Source of the DNA: JAQVUB01 sp033809415
GTDB lineage: Bacteria; Verrucomicrobiota; Lentisphaeria; Oligosphaerales; Oligosphaeraceae
Direction: 5' to 3'
Length of the DNA stretch: 8,202 nucleotides
Assembly (NCBI GenBank): GCA_033809415.1
Contig: JAPXLT010000222.1
Coordinates: 1-8,202, forward strand
Below are positions 7,513 to 8,202 of the stretch, piece after piece; the first letter of the stretch is position 1; the number at the start of each line of letters is the position of its first letter. The notes beneath the pieces are model-generated. The model saw nothing but the letters and a program-made list of their open reading frames with translations, did no database searches and had not been told where the DNA came from. The translations under genes were made by a program, and so were the position numbers.

Positions 7513-7576
7513 GGGGATGATTTTGTATCGAAACTAATTTGCATCCACAACTATTCCACAGAATGAAACTTTCGTT

Positions 7577-7605
7577 AATGTACAAAAGTCAGTGATAGAA
7601 GTAAA
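7577..7605 (-). promoter_or_regulatory. Weak sigma-70-like promoter candidate for the operon
   Basis: TTTACT (7605-7600) and TACATT (7582-7577) are 17 bp apart and match the consensus at four of six positions each. They would start transcription near 7570, about 70 bases before the helicase ATG. The match is weak and the region is A+T-rich, so it could be chance. No clear operator is seen. Confidence 0.25.
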
Positions 7606-7671
7606 TACGTGACAAAGTGCCTCTGAACCCTTCTTTTGAAAAAGCAACCACACTCAACAAAGCAAGGAGAT

Positions 7672-8112
7672 TCAGATACAGGAAAAAATTAACATGGATT
7701 TGGTGTTTTTCAACTCAGAGGACAATTTTCCTAACCATGAAAGTTGCCTACATTTTTTACGTTTTTTATTTTTCGTAAAAATTCGCGTAAGGGGACGTGA
7801 TGGACAGCGTGGGTAGTGTGGATAGGCCAAGGACATCCCCGCACCCCACGACAATTCGAGCATCGCAACCGGGACGGTCGCGCCACTTTTTAAACCGCGT
7901 GCAATCCCATCCGTCAATGCAACAAGCCTAAAAAATTTTCGTACTACTATCACCCAGAATCTTGTTTTTTGGGAAAGATTTTCAAAAACCAGATGCGCAA
8001 GTTGCTGGCCTTGAAAGCCTTTCTCATTTTTGAGATTTTTTTTGAACTTTTTGATTTTTCGGTGATGGAAGAGGGAAGCCGGCTTCATGCCGGCGAGCCG
8101 CCGGCGCTCCAT
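7672..8112 (-). CDS. Doubtful small basic ORF, 146 aa, unrecognised
   Basis: The frame runs from ATG 8112 to TGA 7674-7672, ending 173 bases before the helicase start. In favour: GGAGG at 8121-8117, four bases before the ATG, which is a good sequence though slightly close. Against: the product is rich in Lys, Arg, Ser and Leu with no recognisable domain or signal peptide. Its first codons are built from the GCCGGC repeat cluster, long homopolymer A runs supply the lysines, and other frames look equally unstructured. I do not recognise the protein. It is more likely repeat-bearing intergenic DNA than a gene. Confidence 0.2.
   Translation of the reverse strand: MERRRLAGMKPASLFHHRKIKKFKKNLKNEKGFQGQQLAHLVFENLSQKTRFWVIVVRKFFRLVALTDGIARGLKSGATVPVAMLELSWGAGMSLAYPHYPRCPSRPLTRIFTKNKKRKKCRQLSWLGKLSSELKNTKSMLIFSCI
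7754..7781. repeat. 8-bp A+T-rich inverted repeat (possible hairpin)
   Basis: TTTTTACG (7754-7761) and CGTAAAAA (7774-7781) flank a 12-base T-rich loop. The stem has only two G-C pairs and the loop is large, so a strong transcription terminator is unlikely. It may be a protein-binding dyad or chance in A+T-rich DNA. Confidence 0.3.
8022..8043 (+). terminator. Weak intrinsic-terminator-like hairpin with T8 tract
   Basis: TCTCA (8022-8026) pairs with TGAGA (8031-8035) around a four-base loop and is followed by eight T residues (8036-8043). The stem is only 5 bp with two G-C pairs. No plus-strand gene is seen before it, so it might end a transcript entering from elsewhere, or be chance. Confidence 0.25.
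8078..8105. repeat. Three GCCGGC palindromes at exact 11-nt spacing
   Basis: GCCGGC occurs at 8078, 8089 and 8100. The first is centred in a 12-bp perfect palindrome (8075-8086, GAAGCCGGCTTC). The copies can pair with each other to form alternative hairpins, as in REP-type intergenic elements. GGCGAGCCG, which overlaps the cluster at 8092-8100, recurs at 8153-8161. Confidence 0.6.
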
Positions 8113-8172
8113 ATCGCCTCCGACTGAAAAAGTAAAGCCGACCTTGGCACATGGCGAGCCGTCCGATCTGTC

Positions 8173-8202
8173 GTCCGTGTAAAGTCCGTGTCCCGTCCGT
8201 GT
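8173..8202 (+). repeat. GTCCGTGT tandem repeat, 11-nt period, three copies, running off the window
   Basis: Exact GTCCGTGT copies are at 8173-8180, 8184-8191 and 8195-8202, separated by the trinucleotides AAA and CCC. A degenerate copy, GTCCGATC, is at 8161-8168. The array may continue beyond the right edge. It could be an iteron-like protein-binding array or a simple low-complexity expansion. Confidence 0.7.

Larger units (their letters stand above)
7499..8202. other. Upstream intergenic region with short repeats
   Basis: These roughly 700 bases hold the helicase leader, a weak promoter candidate, A+T-rich hairpin-like sequences, a 9-nt imperfect triplication (7801-7827) and the two 11-nt-phased repeat clusters at the right end. 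I see no tRNA, no CRISPR-type repeat-spacer pattern and no convincing gene apart from the doubtful ORF at 7672-8112. The G+C and repeat content differ from the A+T-richer operon, consistent with a boundary between acquired genes and resident DNA. Confidence 0.5.

Noticed and set aside
7499..7585. N-terminal extension of the helicase from TTG 7585
   Set aside because: No ribosome site before the TTG, while ATG 7498 has GGAAGA at good spacing and starts a plausible protein N-terminus.
7694..7816. Plus-strand ORF of 40 codons starting at ATG 7694
   Set aside because: No ribosome site, low-complexity T-rich codons, and overlap with the 7754-7781 hairpin; nothing in the product is recognisable.
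8161..8202. CRISPR array
   Set aside because: Units are 8 bases with 3-base gaps, far too short for CRISPR repeats and spacers, and no cas gene is near.

Overview
The window holds a two-gene DNA-modification/defence operon on the minus strand, followed by a set of alternative C-terminal specificity modules for its methyltransferase. No ribosomal, tRNA or other housekeeping gene is present, so the host cannot be named. Coding DNA is of moderate G+C with ordinary bacterial Shine-Dalgarno sites. The non-coding right end is richer in short G+C repeats.

Reading along minus-strand transcription (right to left): bases 7499-8202 are mostly intergenic, with a doubtful basic ORF (7672-8112), two clusters of 11-nt-phased short repeats and a weak promoter candidate. 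Next is a 1096-aa protein joining an HKD phospholipase D-type nuclease domain to an SF2/SNF2-like helicase (7498-4208). Ten bases after its stop starts a 1113-aa Eco57I/type IIG-like adenine methyltransferase (4197-856), with DPACGSGAF and NPPY motifs and a C-terminal TaqI-type specificity region. Spacing and overlapping signals suggest translational coupling.

The leftmost 1.37 kb is the striking part. A perfect 103-bp inverted repeat (1-103 and 1265-1367) lies inside coding sequence just before the variable last ~136 residues of the methyltransferase. The left copy continues in frame into a different C-terminal specificity module on the plus strand (B, ending at 506). Inverting the segment would replace the expressed module (A) with B, in frame. 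A third module (C, 852-490, minus strand) sits between them without the long repeat, sharing only a 10-bp junction sequence with A at exactly the point where A and B diverge. This looks like a phase-variable, three-cassette specificity locus. No recombinase is encoded in the window; the left repeat is cut by the window edge, so one could lie beyond it.

Working model: the methyltransferase marks host DNA at sites set by whichever C-terminal module is joined to it, and the PLD-helicase attacks or translocates on unmarked DNA. Changing the module would change the recognised sequence across the population. The motifs, repeats and reading frames are seen directly; the defence role and actual inversion are inferred.
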